Both the position numbers and the translations under genes were made by a program. Positions 17,705 to 27,605 of a stretch of DNA of 64,000 nt are shown here, one piece after another. Source of the stretch: CADEED01 sp963839685 (GTDB lineage Bacteria > Pseudomonadota > Gammaproteobacteria > Steroidobacterales > Steroidobacteraceae); the NCBI GenBank assembly GCA_963839685.1, contig CAWIVS010000004.1, positions 62,001 to 126,000 on the forward strand, in the 5' to 3' direction. The notes beneath the pieces are model-generated. The model did not search any database, had not been told where the DNA came from, and worked only from the letters and a program-made list of their open reading frames with translations. The number at the start of each line of letters is the position of its first letter. Position 1 is the first letter of the stretch.

Positions 17705-19009
17705 ATGGGCAAATTCGTCATCATCATCGGGACCCAGTGGGGCGACGAGGGCAAGGGCAAGGTCGTGGACCTGCTCACCGAGCGCGCCGCGGCGGTGGCC
17801 CGCTTCCAGGGCGGGCACAACGCCGGGCACACGCTGGTGATCGCCGGCAAGAAGACCGTGCTGTCGCTGATCCCGTCGGGAATCCTGCACCCGAACGTGC
17901 ACTGCCTCATCGGCAACGGCGTGGTGTTGTCGCTCGAAGCGCTGTTCCGCGAGTCGCAGATGCTCATCGACACCGGCGTCGACGTGTTCGCGCGCCTGCG
18001 GGTGTCGCCCAACTGTCCGCTGATCCTTCCCTCGCACGTGGCGCTCGACAAGGCGCGTGAAGCGGCGCGCGGCGCCAACGCCATCGGCACCACCGGGCGC
18101 GGCATCGGTCCCGCCTACGAAGACAAGGTGGCGCGGCGCGCGGTGCGCGTGCAGGACCTGTTCCAGCGCGAGAAATTCGCCGCCAAGCTGGGCGAAATCC
18201 TCGACTTCCACAATTTCACGCTGCAGCAATACTTCAAGCAGCCCGCCGTGGATTTCCAGAAGACCCTCGACGAGCAGCTGTCGTACGCGGAGCGGGTGAG
18301 ACCGCTGGTCAGCGACATCACCCAGACGCTGGCGGCGCTGCGAGAGAAGAACGCCGATGTGCTGTTCGAAGGCGCGCAGGGCGCGATGCTCGACGTCGAC
18401 CACGGCACTTATCCCTTCGTCACTTCGAGCAATACCACGGGCGGCTTCGCCGGCACCGGCACCGGCCTTGGCCCGCGCTCGTTCGATTACGTGCTCGGCA
18501 TCGTGAAGGCCTACACCACGCGCGTGGGCGCGGGGCCGTTTCCCACCGAGCTGTTCGACGAATACGGCGAGCATCTCTCGCGTGTCGGCCATGAATTCGG
18601 CGCGGTGACCGGGCGCAAGCGCCGTTGCGGCTGGTTCGATGCGGTGTCGCTGCGCCGTTCAATCATTCATTCGAGTGTCTCGGGCCTGTGCCTGACCAAG
18701 CTCGATGTGCTCGACGGGCTCGACGCGCTGCAGATCTGTGTCGGCTATCGTTCGAAAGGAAACGGACAGAGCACGGTATCGAGCGAACCGCCGCTGTTTG
18801 CGGATGCCTTCGCCGATGTCGAGCCGGTGTACGAGGAAATGCCGGGCTGGAAGGAATCCACCATCGGTGTCACCGCGTACGGCGCATTGCCGCTGAATGC
18901 GCGCCGCTATCTCGAACGCCTGCAGGAACTCGCCGCCGTGCCGATCGACATCATTTCGACCGGGCCCGATCGTGAGCAGACCATCGTGCTGCGTCATCCA
19001 TTTGACTGA
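17705..19009 (+). CDS. purA: Adenylosuccinate synthetase
   Basis: Joins IMP and aspartate, using GTP, to adenylosuccinate in AMP synthesis. The 434-aa product carries the conserved GTQWGDEGKGK at the N-terminus (with catalytic Asp), GGHNAGHTLVI (catalytic His), GTTGRGIGPAYEDK, the LFEGAQGAMLDVDHGTYPF block and GRKRRCGWFDAV. Length and motifs are complete, with no frame breaks. It ends the long nnr-to-purA gene chain, as in E. coli. Confidence 0.97.
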   Translation: MGKFVIIIGTQWGDEGKGKVVDLLTERAAAVARFQGGHNAGHTLVIAGKKTVLSLIPSGILHPNVHCLIGNGVVLSLEALFRESQMLIDTGVDVFARLRVSPNCPLILPSHVALDKAREAARGANAIGTTGRGIGPAYEDKVARRAVRVQDLFQREKFAAKLGEILDFHNFTLQQYFKQPAVDFQKTLDEQLSYAERVRPLVSDITQTLAALREKNADVLFEGAQGAMLDVDHGTYPFVTSSNTTGGFAGTGTGLGPRSFDYVLGIVKAYTTRVGAGPFPTELFDEYGEHLSRVGHEFGAVTGRKRRCGWFDAVSLRRSIIHSSVSGLCLTKLDVLDGLDALQICVGYRSKGNGQSTVSSEPPLFADAFADVEPVYEEMPGWKESTIGVTAYGALPLNARRYLERLQELAAVPIDIISTGPDREQTIVLRHPFD

Positions 19010-19117
19010 CACCCACGGTAGGACGCATCCGACAGCCTCGAAGGGCACCCGCCGCTAGCGGAAAAATTCTCCTGACCAACTAACAAAGATCGTAAGGTCG
19101 GCGACCGCCGTGCTTCT

Positions 19118-19123
19118 TATAAT
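19118..19123 (+). promoter_or_regulatory. -10 element at the otsB start
   Basis: A perfect TATAAT stands 7 nt before ATG 19131 and 10 nt before ATG 19134. A start site 7 nt downstream would make the otsB mRNA leaderless. No convincing -35 was found. Confidence 0.5.
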
Positions 19124-19130
19124 TCCGCGG

Positions 19131-19895
19131 ATGATGCAACTTGCGGCGCAGGAAGCGGCGGCGGTGCACGCCGTACCAATGCCGGCAGGTGCCTGGTGTC
19201 TGTTCCTGGACGTTGACGGCACGCTGCTCGACCTGGCGGCGTCGCCCGGCGCGGTGGTGGTCGACACTTCACTGCTGGCCTTGCTCGAACGGCTGTGTCG
19301 TGCGGCCGGCGGTGCGCTGGCGCTGGTGAGCGGCCGGACCATCGTCGATCTCGACCGTTTGTTCACGCCGCTCAGGCTGCCCGCCGCGGGAATCCACGGC
19401 TGCGAGCGCCGTGATGCACGCGGCGAGAGCACCGTCGCGGACGTGGTACGCGAGCAGCTCGACCCGCTGCGCATGCGACTCGCGGCGATCGCGGCGAGCC
19501 ACCCGGGACTGCTGCTCGAGGACAAGGGCGCGGCACTGGCGCTGCATTTCCTGCAGGCGCCGCACATGGAGCGCGAGTTGCGCGCGCAGGTGGCCATGCT
19601 GGCCGCACCACTGGTGCCGGAGTTCGCGCTGCTCGACGGGCACGCGGTCATCGAGATCAAGCCGGCGGTGCACTCCAAGGACAGCGCGGTGACCGCGTTC
19701 ATGCGGGAAGCGCCGTTCAGAGGCCGCACGCCGGTGTTCATCGGCGACGATCACACCGACTACGGTGGTTTCGAGGCGGTGCGCCGCGCGGGCGGCATGG
19801 CGATCGCCGTGGGCCCGCGCGTGCGTTCGGAGTGGTGGCTGCCGGGCCCGGCCGCCGTGCGTCACTGGCTCGAGCAGCTGGCAGGACAGCCGTGA
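19131..19895 (+). CDS. otsB: Trehalose-6-phosphate phosphatase
   Basis: HAD-superfamily phosphatase that finishes trehalose synthesis by removing phosphate from trehalose-6-phosphate. HAD motif I is FLDVDGTLLDLA, motif II sits in LALVSGRTIVDLDRLF, and motifs III/IV include K in KPAVHSKDSAV and FIGDDHTDYGGFEAV. The cap domain begins with AAGIHGCERRD. ATG 19131 is preferred over GTG 19110, which would place the perfect TATAAT inside the coding sequence. The stop overlaps the GTG start of the GH15 gene, and otsA follows, so this is a three-gene trehalose operon. Confidence 0.94.
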   Translation: MMQLAAQEAAAVHAVPMPAGAWCLFLDVDGTLLDLAASPGAVVVDTSLLALLERLCRAAGGALALVSGRTIVDLDRLFTPLRLPAAGIHGCERRDARGESTVADVVREQLDPLRMRLAAIAASHPGLLLEDKGAALALHFLQAPHMERELRAQVAMLAAPLVPEFALLDGHAVIEIKPAVHSKDSAVTAFMREAPFRGRTPVFIGDDHTDYGGFEAVRRAGGMAIAVGPRVRSEWWLPGPAAVRHWLEQLAGQP

Positions 19896-21670
19896 ATTAC
19901 GGCGTGATCGGCAACTGCCAGGTGGCCGCGCTGGTCGACGAACAGGCGCGGCTGGTGTGGGCCTGTCTGCCGCGACCGGATGGCGATCCGGTGTTTTCCG
20001 CGCTGCTGCAGAAAGAAGGCGGCGACTCGGACAAGGGCGTGTTCGCCATCGACATGCTGGACCTGACGCGCACCGAACAGAGTTACCAGCGCAACTCGGC
20101 GATTCTCGAGACGCGCCTCTACGACGCGCATGGCGGCGTGATGCGCATCCTGGATTTCGCGCCACGTTTCCGTACGCGCGGCCGGGTATTCCGGCCCATG
20201 ATGTTCGTGCGCACCGTGGAGCCGCTCGCCGGCCGACCGACTTTGCGCCTGCGCCTGTGCCCGACGTCGAGTTACGGCGAGCGCAGCGAGCCGGGGATCA
20301 GCGGCAGCCATCACATCCGCTTCAGCGCTGACGGTCTCTATTACCGCGTCACCACCGACGGGTCGCTGGCCGCTTTGCTCGAGAATCGCCCCGTCGTGCT
20401 GGAGCAGCCGCTGCATTTCGTGATCGGCCCGGACGAAACGCTGCAGGAATCGCCCGCGGCGATGGCGCGCGAGTTCCTGGGCGCGACTCTCAGCTACTGG
20501 CAGGAATGGGTGCGTACGCTCGCGGTTCCGGCGGACTGGCAGGACGCCGTGATTCGCGCCGCGATCACGTTGAAGCTGTGCACCTACGAGGACACCGGTG
20601 CGGTGTTGGCCGCGCTCACGACCTCGATCCCCGAGGCGGCGCACAGCACGCGCAACTGGGATTACCGCTATTGCTGGCTGCGCGACAGCTACTTCGTGAT
20701 CCAGACGCTCAATCGCCTCGGTGCCACGCGCACCATGGAGGCGTACCTGCATTACATCGATCACATCATCGCCTCGTCGACCGCCGACACGCTGCAGCCG
20801 CTGTATGGCATCACCGGCGATCCGCGCGCGGCGGAGAAGATCGTCACCACGCTCACGGGTTACCGCGGCATGGGTCCGGTGCGTTTCGGCAACCTGGCCG
20901 CCGAGCAGGTGCAACACGATGTCTACGGCTCGGTGATCCTCGCCGCCACTCAGCTGTTCTTCGACGAGCGGCTGGTGCGCAGCGGTGACCAGACACTGCT
21001 GGAGCGTCTCTATCGCCTGGGCAAACGCGCGGTCGCGACCTTCGAGGAACCGGATGCGGGCCCGTGGGAGTTCCGCGGCAAACTGCAGCGGCACACCTTT
21101 TCCGCGACGATCTCCTGGGCCGGCTGTGACCGCCTCGGCCGCATCGCGCGCCGCGTCGGCGATGACATCGCCGCGCGCGACTGGACTGCGCGCGCCAGTT
21201 ACATGCGGCAGGAGATTCTCGACCACGCGTGGAACGAAGAACGGCAGGCGTTCACGTCCGCGTTCGGCAATCGCGATCTCGATGCGACCGCGCTGTTGCT
21301 GCCGGAGCTGGGCCTGCTGCCGGCCACCGATCCGCGCTTCCTCAAGACGCTGGAACGCATCGAGGAAGAGCTGCGCGTCGGGGACCTGCTGTTCCGCTAC
21401 AAACACGCCGACGATTTCGGACACCCGGAGAACGCCTTCACGATCTGCGCGTTCTGGTACGTGAACGCACTGGCGGCGGCGGGGCGCGTCGATGAAGCGC
21501 GTGAACGCTTCACGCGCCTGCTGGCGCGACGCAATCCGCTCGGACTGCTCTCCGAAGATATCCAGCCCGCGAGCGGCGAGCTCTGGGGCAATTTTCCACA
21601 GACTTACAGCATGGTGGGAGTGATTGGAAGCGCGCTCCGGCTGTCACGCAGCTGGGAGGAGATCGTATGA
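19892..21670 (+). CDS. Glycoside hydrolase family 15 protein (glucoamylase/trehalase-like)
   Basis: A 592-aa cytoplasmic protein of the GH15 (alpha/alpha)6-barrel family, members of which hydrolyse alpha-glucosides, including trehalose. It starts with VNYGVIGNCQVAALVDEQARLVWACLPRPDGDPVF, the usual beta-sandwich beginning. The barrel motifs are STRNWDYRYCWLRDS, GYRGMGPVRFGNLAAEQVQHDVYG, WEFRGKLQRHTFS and GELWGNFPQTYSMVG. GTG 19892 overlaps the otsB stop, and the stop overlaps otsA. This coupling strongly links the enzyme to trehalose turnover, perhaps as a trehalase or an enzyme acting on a related glucoside. No signal peptide is seen. Confidence 0.88.
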   Translation: MNYGVIGNCQVAALVDEQARLVWACLPRPDGDPVFSALLQKEGGDSDKGVFAIDMLDLTRTEQSYQRNSAILETRLYDAHGGVMRILDFAPRFRTRGRVFRPMMFVRTVEPLAGRPTLRLRLCPTSSYGERSEPGISGSHHIRFSADGLYYRVTTDGSLAALLENRPVVLEQPLHFVIGPDETLQESPAAMAREFLGATLSYWQEWVRTLAVPADWQDAVIRAAITLKLCTYEDTGAVLAALTTSIPEAAHSTRNWDYRYCWLRDSYFVIQTLNRLGATRTMEAYLHYIDHIIASSTADTLQPLYGITGDPRAAEKIVTTLTGYRGMGPVRFGNLAAEQVQHDVYGSVILAATQLFFDERLVRSGDQTLLERLYRLGKRAVATFEEPDAGPWEFRGKLQRHTFSATISWAGCDRLGRIARRVGDDIAARDWTARASYMRQEILDHAWNEERQAFTSAFGNRDLDATALLLPELGLLPATDPRFLKTLERIEEELRVGDLLFRYKHADDFGHPENAFTICAFWYVNALAAAGRVDEARERFTRLLARRNPLGLLSEDIQPASGELWGNFPQTYSMVGVIGSALRLSRSWEEIV

Positions 21671-23068
21671 CCCGACTGGTCGCGGTTTCGAACCGCATAT
21701 CGGTACCCAAGCGCGGCGCCGTCCCGGGTGGCCTCGCGGTGGGATTGCTGGCAGCCATGCAGGCACGCCGCGGGCTTTGGTTTGGCTGGGACGGTGACGT
21801 CGCGGAAGTGGCCGCCGACGAACCCGCGGTGGTACGCAAGGAGGGCGTCACGTTCGCATCGGTGGACATCGATCAGACCGAGTACCGCGATTTCTACCTG
21901 GGCTTCTGCAATGGAACCCTGTGGCCGCTGTTTCACTATTTCGTCGACAGCTTTCGTTACGACGACACGCAGTACGAGGCCTATCAGCGCATGAATCAGC
22001 GTTATGCACGCCTGCTGCTGCCACTGCTGGAGCCGCGCGATCTCATCTGGGTGCATGACTATCACCTGATTCCGCTCGCACAGAAGCTGCGCGAGGCGGG
22101 AGCCGCGCAACCTATCGGGCTGTTCCTGCACATTCCATTTCCCAATATCGAAGTGCTGCGCGCACTGCCGGTGTACGGCGAACTGCTGCAGGCCATGCTG
22201 GCCTACGACGTGCTCGGATTTCAGACCGAGACCGACCGCGACGCGTTTCGCAGCGCGGCCGGTTACGTCTGGGGTGCGCAGGTGCTGACCAGCGGCAATA
22301 CCGTGACACTCGGCGGGCGGCGAGTAACCACCGATGTGTTTCCCATCGGCGTGGACGTCGATGCCATCCAGCAGGAGGCCACGGAATCACTGACCACCGA
22401 AACCTGCAAGCGCATGCTGGCCGGGTTGCTGGGCCGGCGGCTCATGATCGGCGTCGACCGGCTCGACTACAGCAAGGGCCTGGTGGAGCGTTTCAAGGCC
22501 TATGAGCGCTTTCTCGAGACCCACCCTGAGAACCAGAATCGAGTCACGTTCATGCAGATCGCGCCGCTGTCACGCGCCGACGTGCGCGCCTACGCGGAAA
22601 TCCGCCGCGAACTCGAGCAGACCACCGGTCGCACCAATGGCCGCTTCGCCGACACCGACTGGACGCCGATCCGCTACCTCAACCGCAATTTCCCGCACGA
22701 TGTGCTGATGGGATTCATGCGCTCGGCGCTGGTGGGAATCGTGACCCCGGTGCGCGATGGCATGAACCTGGTCGCGAAGGAATTCGTCGCCGCGCAGGAT
22801 GCCGGCGGATCCCGGCGTGTTGATCCTGTCGACACTCGCCGGCGCCGCGCGCGAACTGGCCAGCGCCTTGCTGGTCAACCCGTACGATCCGCGCGGCATG
22901 GCGCATGCCATTCAACAGGCCTTCAACATGCCGCTCGCGGAACGCCGCGACCGCCACCAGGCCATGATCGACGTCTTGCGGCGCAACTCGATCACCGCCT
23001 GGCACTCGAGTTTCGTGAGCACGCTCGAGTCTCACACCACGCCGCAGCTCAAGCGCCGCATCGGATGA
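21667..23068 (+). CDS. otsA: Trehalose-6-phosphate synthase (one frameshift)
   Basis: GT20 glycosyltransferase that makes trehalose-6-phosphate from UDP-glucose and glucose-6-phosphate. Motifs: LVAVSNRISVPKRG, GGLAVGLLAAM, IWVHDYHLIPLAQKLR, LHIPFPNIEVLRALP, GVDRLDYSKGLVERF and VTPVRDGMNLVAKEFVAAQD. The frame breaks near 22800. The rest (PADPGVLILSTLAGAARELASALLVNPYDPRGMA...) continues in another frame to 23068, and removing one base before PADPG joins them. The start ATG overlaps the GH15 stop. The C-terminus and total length (about 465 aa) are normal once corrected. Confidence 0.92.
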
Positions 23069-23073
23069 TCCCG

Positions 23074-23079
23074 TAAGAT
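23074..23079 (+). promoter_or_regulatory. -10-like element at the nhaA start
   Basis: TAAGAT stands 8 nt before ATG 23088, in the 19-bp gap after otsA. It would give a leaderless or near-leaderless nhaA mRNA. Confidence 0.35.
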
Positions 23080-23087
23080 CCCGCCGC

Positions 23088-24275
23088 ATGGCGGCCACCG
23101 CATCCCAGCAGCGCGACACGCCCGCCGCATTCGCGCTGATGGCCGCCGTGGCGGCCGCTATGCTGATCGCGAATTCGTCGCTGGGCCCTAACTACGTGGA
23201 ATGGCTGCTGCGGCCGGTCTCGGTCGGCATCGCGCCGCTGGCACTCACCAAGACCGTGTTGCACTGGATCAACGACGGCCTGATGGCCGTGTTCTTCCTG
23301 CTGGTAGGCATCGAGATCAAGCGCGAGAGCGTGGTGGGCGACCTCTCGAGCTGGAGCCACGCCATGGTCCCCGCCATCGCCGCGCTGGGTGGCATGCTGG
23401 TGCCGGCCCTGGTGTATGCCTGGTGCAATCGCGCGCAGCCGCCGTTGCTCGCCGGCTGGCCGGTGCCGACCGCCACGGACATCGCCTTCGCACTCGGAGT
23501 CCTGGCGCTGGTGGGCCGGGGCGCGCCGCCGGCGTTGCGCATTTTTCTGCTGGCACTCGCGGTCATCGACGATCTCGGCGCGATCGTGCTGATCGCAATG
23601 TTGTTCACGCAGCAGTTGTCGTGGCTGGCCATGCTGCTCGCGGCCGCGTGCCTGGTGCTGCTGCTGGTCCTGAACCTGACCGGAGTGGCGCGGCTTGCGC
23701 CGTACCTCATCGTCGGATTCCTGCTGTGGCTTTCGGTGCTCAAGTCCGGCGTTCACGCCACGTTGGCCGGTGTGGTGCTGGGGCTCGCACTACCAGTGTC
23801 GCGCGCTCGCGGACCGGATATCGCCGCGAGGCTCGAACACACGCTGCATCCCTGGGTAACTTTCCTGATCCTGCCGCTGTTCGCATTGGCCAATGCCGGC
23901 GTGCCGTTGACGAATCTCAGCGTGGCCGCGGTCACTCACCCGGTGACGGTGGGAATCGCCCTCGGCCTGGTGCTCGGAAAATTCGTCGGCGTGTTCGGCT
24001 TCACCTGGCTGGCGGTGCGTCTCGGCTTCGGCGCCTTGCCAGTCGGGGTGACCTGGCGACAGCTGGCAGGTGTGGCGTGGCTCACCGGAATCGGCTTCAC
24101 CATGAGCCTGTTCCTGGGAACGCTGGCATTCCCCGCGGATGAACTGCAGGGGCCGGTGAGGGTGGGAGTGCTGCTGGGATCGACGGTGGCGGCGCTCGCC
24201 GGAATCTTCTGGCTGCGCGCCGCCGGGCGCGCGACCGGGTCGGGCCAAAGTCCCATTCCTCCCGGAACGGGTTAG
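23088..24275 (+). CDS. nhaA: Na+/H+ antiporter NhaA
   Basis: Inner-membrane antiporter that exports Na+ in exchange for protons. The 395-aa protein has the NhaA hallmarks: NDGLMAVFFLLVGIEIKRE, PTATDIAFALGVLALVG, and the two ion-binding aspartates in ALAVIDDLGAI. Helix XI appears as LTGIGFTMSLFLGTLAF. About twelve hydrophobic segments are present and there is no frame break. It may be transcribed separately from the trehalose operon (-10-like TAAGAT at 23074). The 3' end faces a response regulator on the other strand 19 bp away. Confidence 0.95.
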   Translation: MAATASQQRDTPAAFALMAAVAAAMLIANSSLGPNYVEWLLRPVSVGIAPLALTKTVLHWINDGLMAVFFLLVGIEIKRESVVGDLSSWSHAMVPAIAALGGMLVPALVYAWCNRAQPPLLAGWPVPTATDIAFALGVLALVGRGAPPALRIFLLALAVIDDLGAIVLIAMLFTQQLSWLAMLLAAACLVLLLVLNLTGVARLAPYLIVGFLLWLSVLKSGVHATLAGVVLGLALPVSRARGPDIAARLEHTLHPWVTFLILPLFALANAGVPLTNLSVAAVTHPVTVGIALGLVLGKFVGVFGFTWLAVRLGFGALPVGVTWRQLAGVAWLTGIGFTMSLFLGTLAFPADELQGPVRVGVLLGSTVAALAGIFWLRAAGRATGSGQSPIPPGTG

Positions 24276-24294
24276 ACCAAGGCTGCCTCGAGGG

Positions 24295-24684
24295 TCAGGT
24301 TTCCTGATCGACGATGGGAGGGCCAATGGTGTCGACGATCGCGTCTATCAACTCGTTGCAGAGGAACGGCTTGCGCAGAAAAGCCACGGCCACTTCGCGC
24401 GCCCGCTCCTCGATCTGCGGATCGCCGGATCCCGACATGATCAGCACGGGCAGTTTGAGTTCGGTCACGGTCGGATGTTGCGCGAGCTGCAGACCGGTCA
24501 TGCCATTCATATGAACATCAGCCAGCAGACAAGCGGGGCCCAGTCCTGCGGCGGCCACGAGGAATTCCTCGGCGCTCGCGAACGATTGGCAACGGTAGCC
24601 GGCGAGTCGCACCAGCCGCTCGAGGCACTGGCGCACGCAGGCTTCGTCGTCGACGATGGCGATGGTTTTTCTGGACGGTGGCAT
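24295..24684 (-). CDS. Single-domain response regulator (receiver only)
   Basis: A 129-aa CheY/FixJ-like receiver with no output domain. The acidic pocket is D12-D13, the phospho-acceptor is D56 (LLADVHMNG), the switch Ser/Thr is in MSGSGD (about S84), and the conserved lysine is K105 (RKPF). No histidine kinase is encoded nearby, so its partner is unknown. It lies convergent with nhaA and divergent from the broken AraC-type gene, from which it is separated by about 140 bp with no clear promoter. Confidence 0.85.
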   Translation of the reverse strand: MPPSRKTIAIVDDEACVRQCLERLVRLAGYRCQSFASAEEFLVAAAGLGPACLLADVHMNGMTGLQLAQHPTVTELKLPVLIMSGSGDPQIEERAREVAVAFLRKPFLCNELIDAIVDTIGPPIVDQET

Positions 24685-24824
24685 CAGCAGTTTTTCATAT
24701 CGGGGCGCGCGTTATACGGCTCCCGTCCCGCGCGAGTATTGCTGCGATCTGCCAACTACTTGTGCTTGGCTGCCACCGCTGGGGAACGTGCAGTTCGTAT
24801 CAAGGGATTCCCGGAGTCCGCGAC

Positions 24825-25861
24825 ATGAAAGCGCGCGCGACTGCCATGACGCGCATGCCGAGCACCATGGGCCTGTCGGCGCGGCTCGCCGGGGCACGCG
24901 CCCGTGCGCGCGGCGTCGCGCTGCGACCGCTGCTCGAGAAGGCCGGCCTGACTGCCGCGGGAGTTCGCGGATGCGCGCGTGCGATTGCCGACTGGTAACC
25001 AGATCGTATTCCTGAACCTGGTGGCCGAGGCGCTGGCGGACGACATGTTGGGATTGAGCCTGGCGCTCGATTACGAGCTGCGCCGCGGCGGCATGTTCTA
25101 CTACGTGCTTGCTTCGTCCGCAACGCTCATGGACCTGTTCGAGCGCGGCGCACGCTTCACCGCCATCGTCAACGAAGGCGTGGTGCAGGAGTTCGATCGA
25201 TGGCCGGCGCATCGGTTTCGCGCTGCGCTACACCGGCGTGAAACGGCAGGATGACCGGCACCAGATCGAATTCTGGCTGGCGTCGCTGCTGCGCATCTGC
25301 CGGCACGCCACCGGCAGGCAGCTGAAGCCCGCACTGGTGCGCCTGTCTCACTACCGCGCGCAAGGGCCACGGGCGCTTCTCCAGGTTCATGGGCTGCGAG
25401 GTGGAATTCGGTGCACCGCGAGACGAGATCCTGTTCCCGCGCGAGGCCGGACAGCTGCGCATCCTCAACGCGGATCCGTACCTCAACCGCCTGCTGGTCG
25501 ACATGTGCGAGCAGGCGCTGGCGCGCCGGCGGCGCGCGGCGGATTCGTTCGCGGCCCGAGTCGAGAATGCGCTCGTGCCGCTGTTGCCAGCATGGCAAGG
25601 CGCGCGCCGCGCATATCGCCGCCGAATTCGGCATGAGCCAGCGCACGTTCGCCCGCCGCCTCGCGGACGAGGACCTGACGTTCTCGCAGCTGCTCGACCG
25701 CCTGCGCCTCGACCTGGCGCGGCGTTACCTGCTCAACGACGGAATTGCCGATATCCAAGGTCGCGTGGTTGTTGGGCTACAAGGAAGTGGGCGCGTTCTC
25801 GCACGCGTTCCGCCGCTGGACTGGAAAATCTCCCAGCCAGGTCGCGCGACAGGGACAGTGA
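24825..25861 (+). pseudogene. AraC-family transcriptional regulator, multiply frameshifted
   Basis: Pieces in three frames add up to one AraC-type regulator of the Arabinose-binding-domain class. They are ARGVALRPLLEKAGLTAA, then LPTGNQIVFLNLVAEALADDMLGLSLA...YYVLASSATL, then IGFALRYTGVKRQDDRHQIEFWLASLLRIC, then MGCEVEFGAPRDEILFP. The HTH follows in two parts: AAHIAAEFGMSQRTFARRLADEDLTFSQLLDRLRLDLARRYL and WLLGYKEVGAFSHAFRRWTGKSPSQVARQ. Breaks fall near 24965, 25200, 25365, 25592 and 25760. Five shifts in 1 kb could mark a decayed gene or a poorly covered assembly stretch; SulP next to it is just as broken. The target genes are unknown. Confidence 0.75.
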
Positions 25862-25919
25862 AAGAGCATTGCCCCTAGGTCCCATTTCGCGGCCGCCGTC
25901 GCCAGCGAACCCTGACTCG

Positions 25920-27605
25920 ATGAGTTTCCGCCTTCCGCTGCTGGATTGGTTGTCGACAATACCGTGGAGAGTGGCTGCGTCCCGATGTGCTCGCCGGGCT
26001 CACCACGGCCGCCGTCGTGATTCCCAAGGCCATGGCCTACGCCACCGTCGCGGGGCTGCCGATCGAAATCGGCATCTACACGGCCATCGTGCCGGCGCTG
26101 GTCTACGCCGTGCTGGGAACTGCGCGCGTGCTCAGCGTGACCACGACCACCACAATTGCCATCCTGGTCGGTGCCGAACTGGCGTCCGTCGTGCCCGATG
26201 GCGATCCTGCGCGGCTGCTGCAGGCACTCGCGACGCTGGCGCTGCTGGTCGGCGTGATCCTGATGCTGGCGTCGGTACTGCGCCTCGGGTTCTTCGCCGA
26301 TTTCGTTTCGCTATCCGGTGCAGGTGGGTTTCAAGGCGGGCATCGGCTTCGTGATCATCGCCGACCAGGTGCCCAAACTACTTGGCATCAAGATTCACAA
26401 GGAAGGATTCTTTCGCGACGTGTTGTCGATCCTGGCGGCGATTCCGAAGGCGGCGCTCATTACCGTGGTCATCGGCCTGGGCGCCATCGCCGTGCTGGCG
26501 CTGATCGAGAAATTCAGGCCGAAATGGCCCGCGCCACTGATCGTGCTGGGCGCGGCCATCGCCGCCACGGCCATCTGGGCGCTGCAAAGCCAGCGGTGTT
26601 TCGGTGGTCGGGGCGGTGCCGTCGGGATTGCCGTCGTTCCGGCTGCCGGACCTGTCGCTGGCGCAGGCCATGTGGCCCGGCGCGCTGGGCATCGCGCTCA
26701 TGAGCTTTACCGAGACCATCGCGGTGGGCCGCGCCTTCGCGCGAACCGACGATCCGCCGGTGCGCCCGAACGCCGAGCTGTTGGCCACCGGTGCTGCCAA
26801 TGCCGTGGGCGGTTTCCTCGGCGCCATGCCCGCGGGCGGTGGCGCCTCGCAGACCGCGGTGAATCGCATGACCGGTGCGCGCACCCAGGTGTCCTGCGTG
26901 GCGAGCGCGCTGATGGCGGTGCTGGCGGCGCTGTTCCTGTCGCCCTTCATCGCGCTCATGCCGCACGCGGCGCTGGCCGGCGTGGTCATCGTCTATTCAC
27001 TGGGCCTCATCAAGCCGGTCGACTTCCGCGACATGCTGCGCGTGCGGCGCACCGAGTTCATCTGGGCGGTGGTCGCCATGCTGGGTGTGATGGTGCTCGG
27101 TACGCTCAAGGGCATCCTGGTCGCGATCATCGTTTCGCTGGTGGCGCTCGGGTACCAGGCCGCCAATCCGACGGTGTACGTGCTCGGGCCGTGAACCCGG
27201 GCACCACCAAGTTCCGGCCGCGCTCGCCGGACATTCCCGAAGACGAGTTCGTGCCCGGCCTGCTGCTCGACGCGGCTGGAAGGCAGGCTGTTCTTCCTCA
27301 ATGCCGAGCGCGTGGTCGAAAAACTGCGCGTGCTCATCGAACGAATACCGGCCGCGCGTGCTGGTGCTCGACCTGCGCGCGGTCTTCGATCTCGAATACT
27401 CCGCGCTCAAGACGATTACCGAGGCCGTAGCAGCGCGCGCGCTCGCAGGGCGTCGAAATCTGGCTCGGCGCGCATGCAGCCCGAAGTGCTCGCCGTGATA
27501 AAACGATCGCCGCTGGGCGAGACGCTCGGCCCGGACAGGATGTTCACCTCAATCGACACCGCGGTGAAAAAATACCGCGAGAAATTCGGAGAGACCCATG
27601 CGTAA
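25920..27605 (+). pseudogene. SulP-family anion permease with STAS domain, multiply frameshifted
   Basis: Pieces in several frames form a SulP transporter (sulfate, bicarbonate or other anions): RGEWLRPDVLAGLTTAAVVIPKAMAYATVAGLPIEIGIYTAIVPALVYAVLG, VGFKAGIGFVIIADQVPKLLG, then MSFTETIAVGRAFA and NAVGGFLGAMPAGGGASQTAVNRMTGARTQVS. A C-terminal STAS domain follows (RSPDIPEDEFVPGLLL, RLEGRLFFLNAERVVEKLR, ending SIDTAVKKYREKFGE). Breaks occur near 25963, 26310, 26600, 27190, 27280 and again within the STAS part. Sequence quality of each piece is good, which favours indels in the consensus over old decay. A small unknown protein and PPK2 follow closely, suggesting one operon. Confidence 0.75.

Noticed and set aside
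19055..19080. CCGCTAGCGG hairpin after purA as a terminator
   Set aside because: It is followed by AAAAATT rather than a T-tract on the plus strand.
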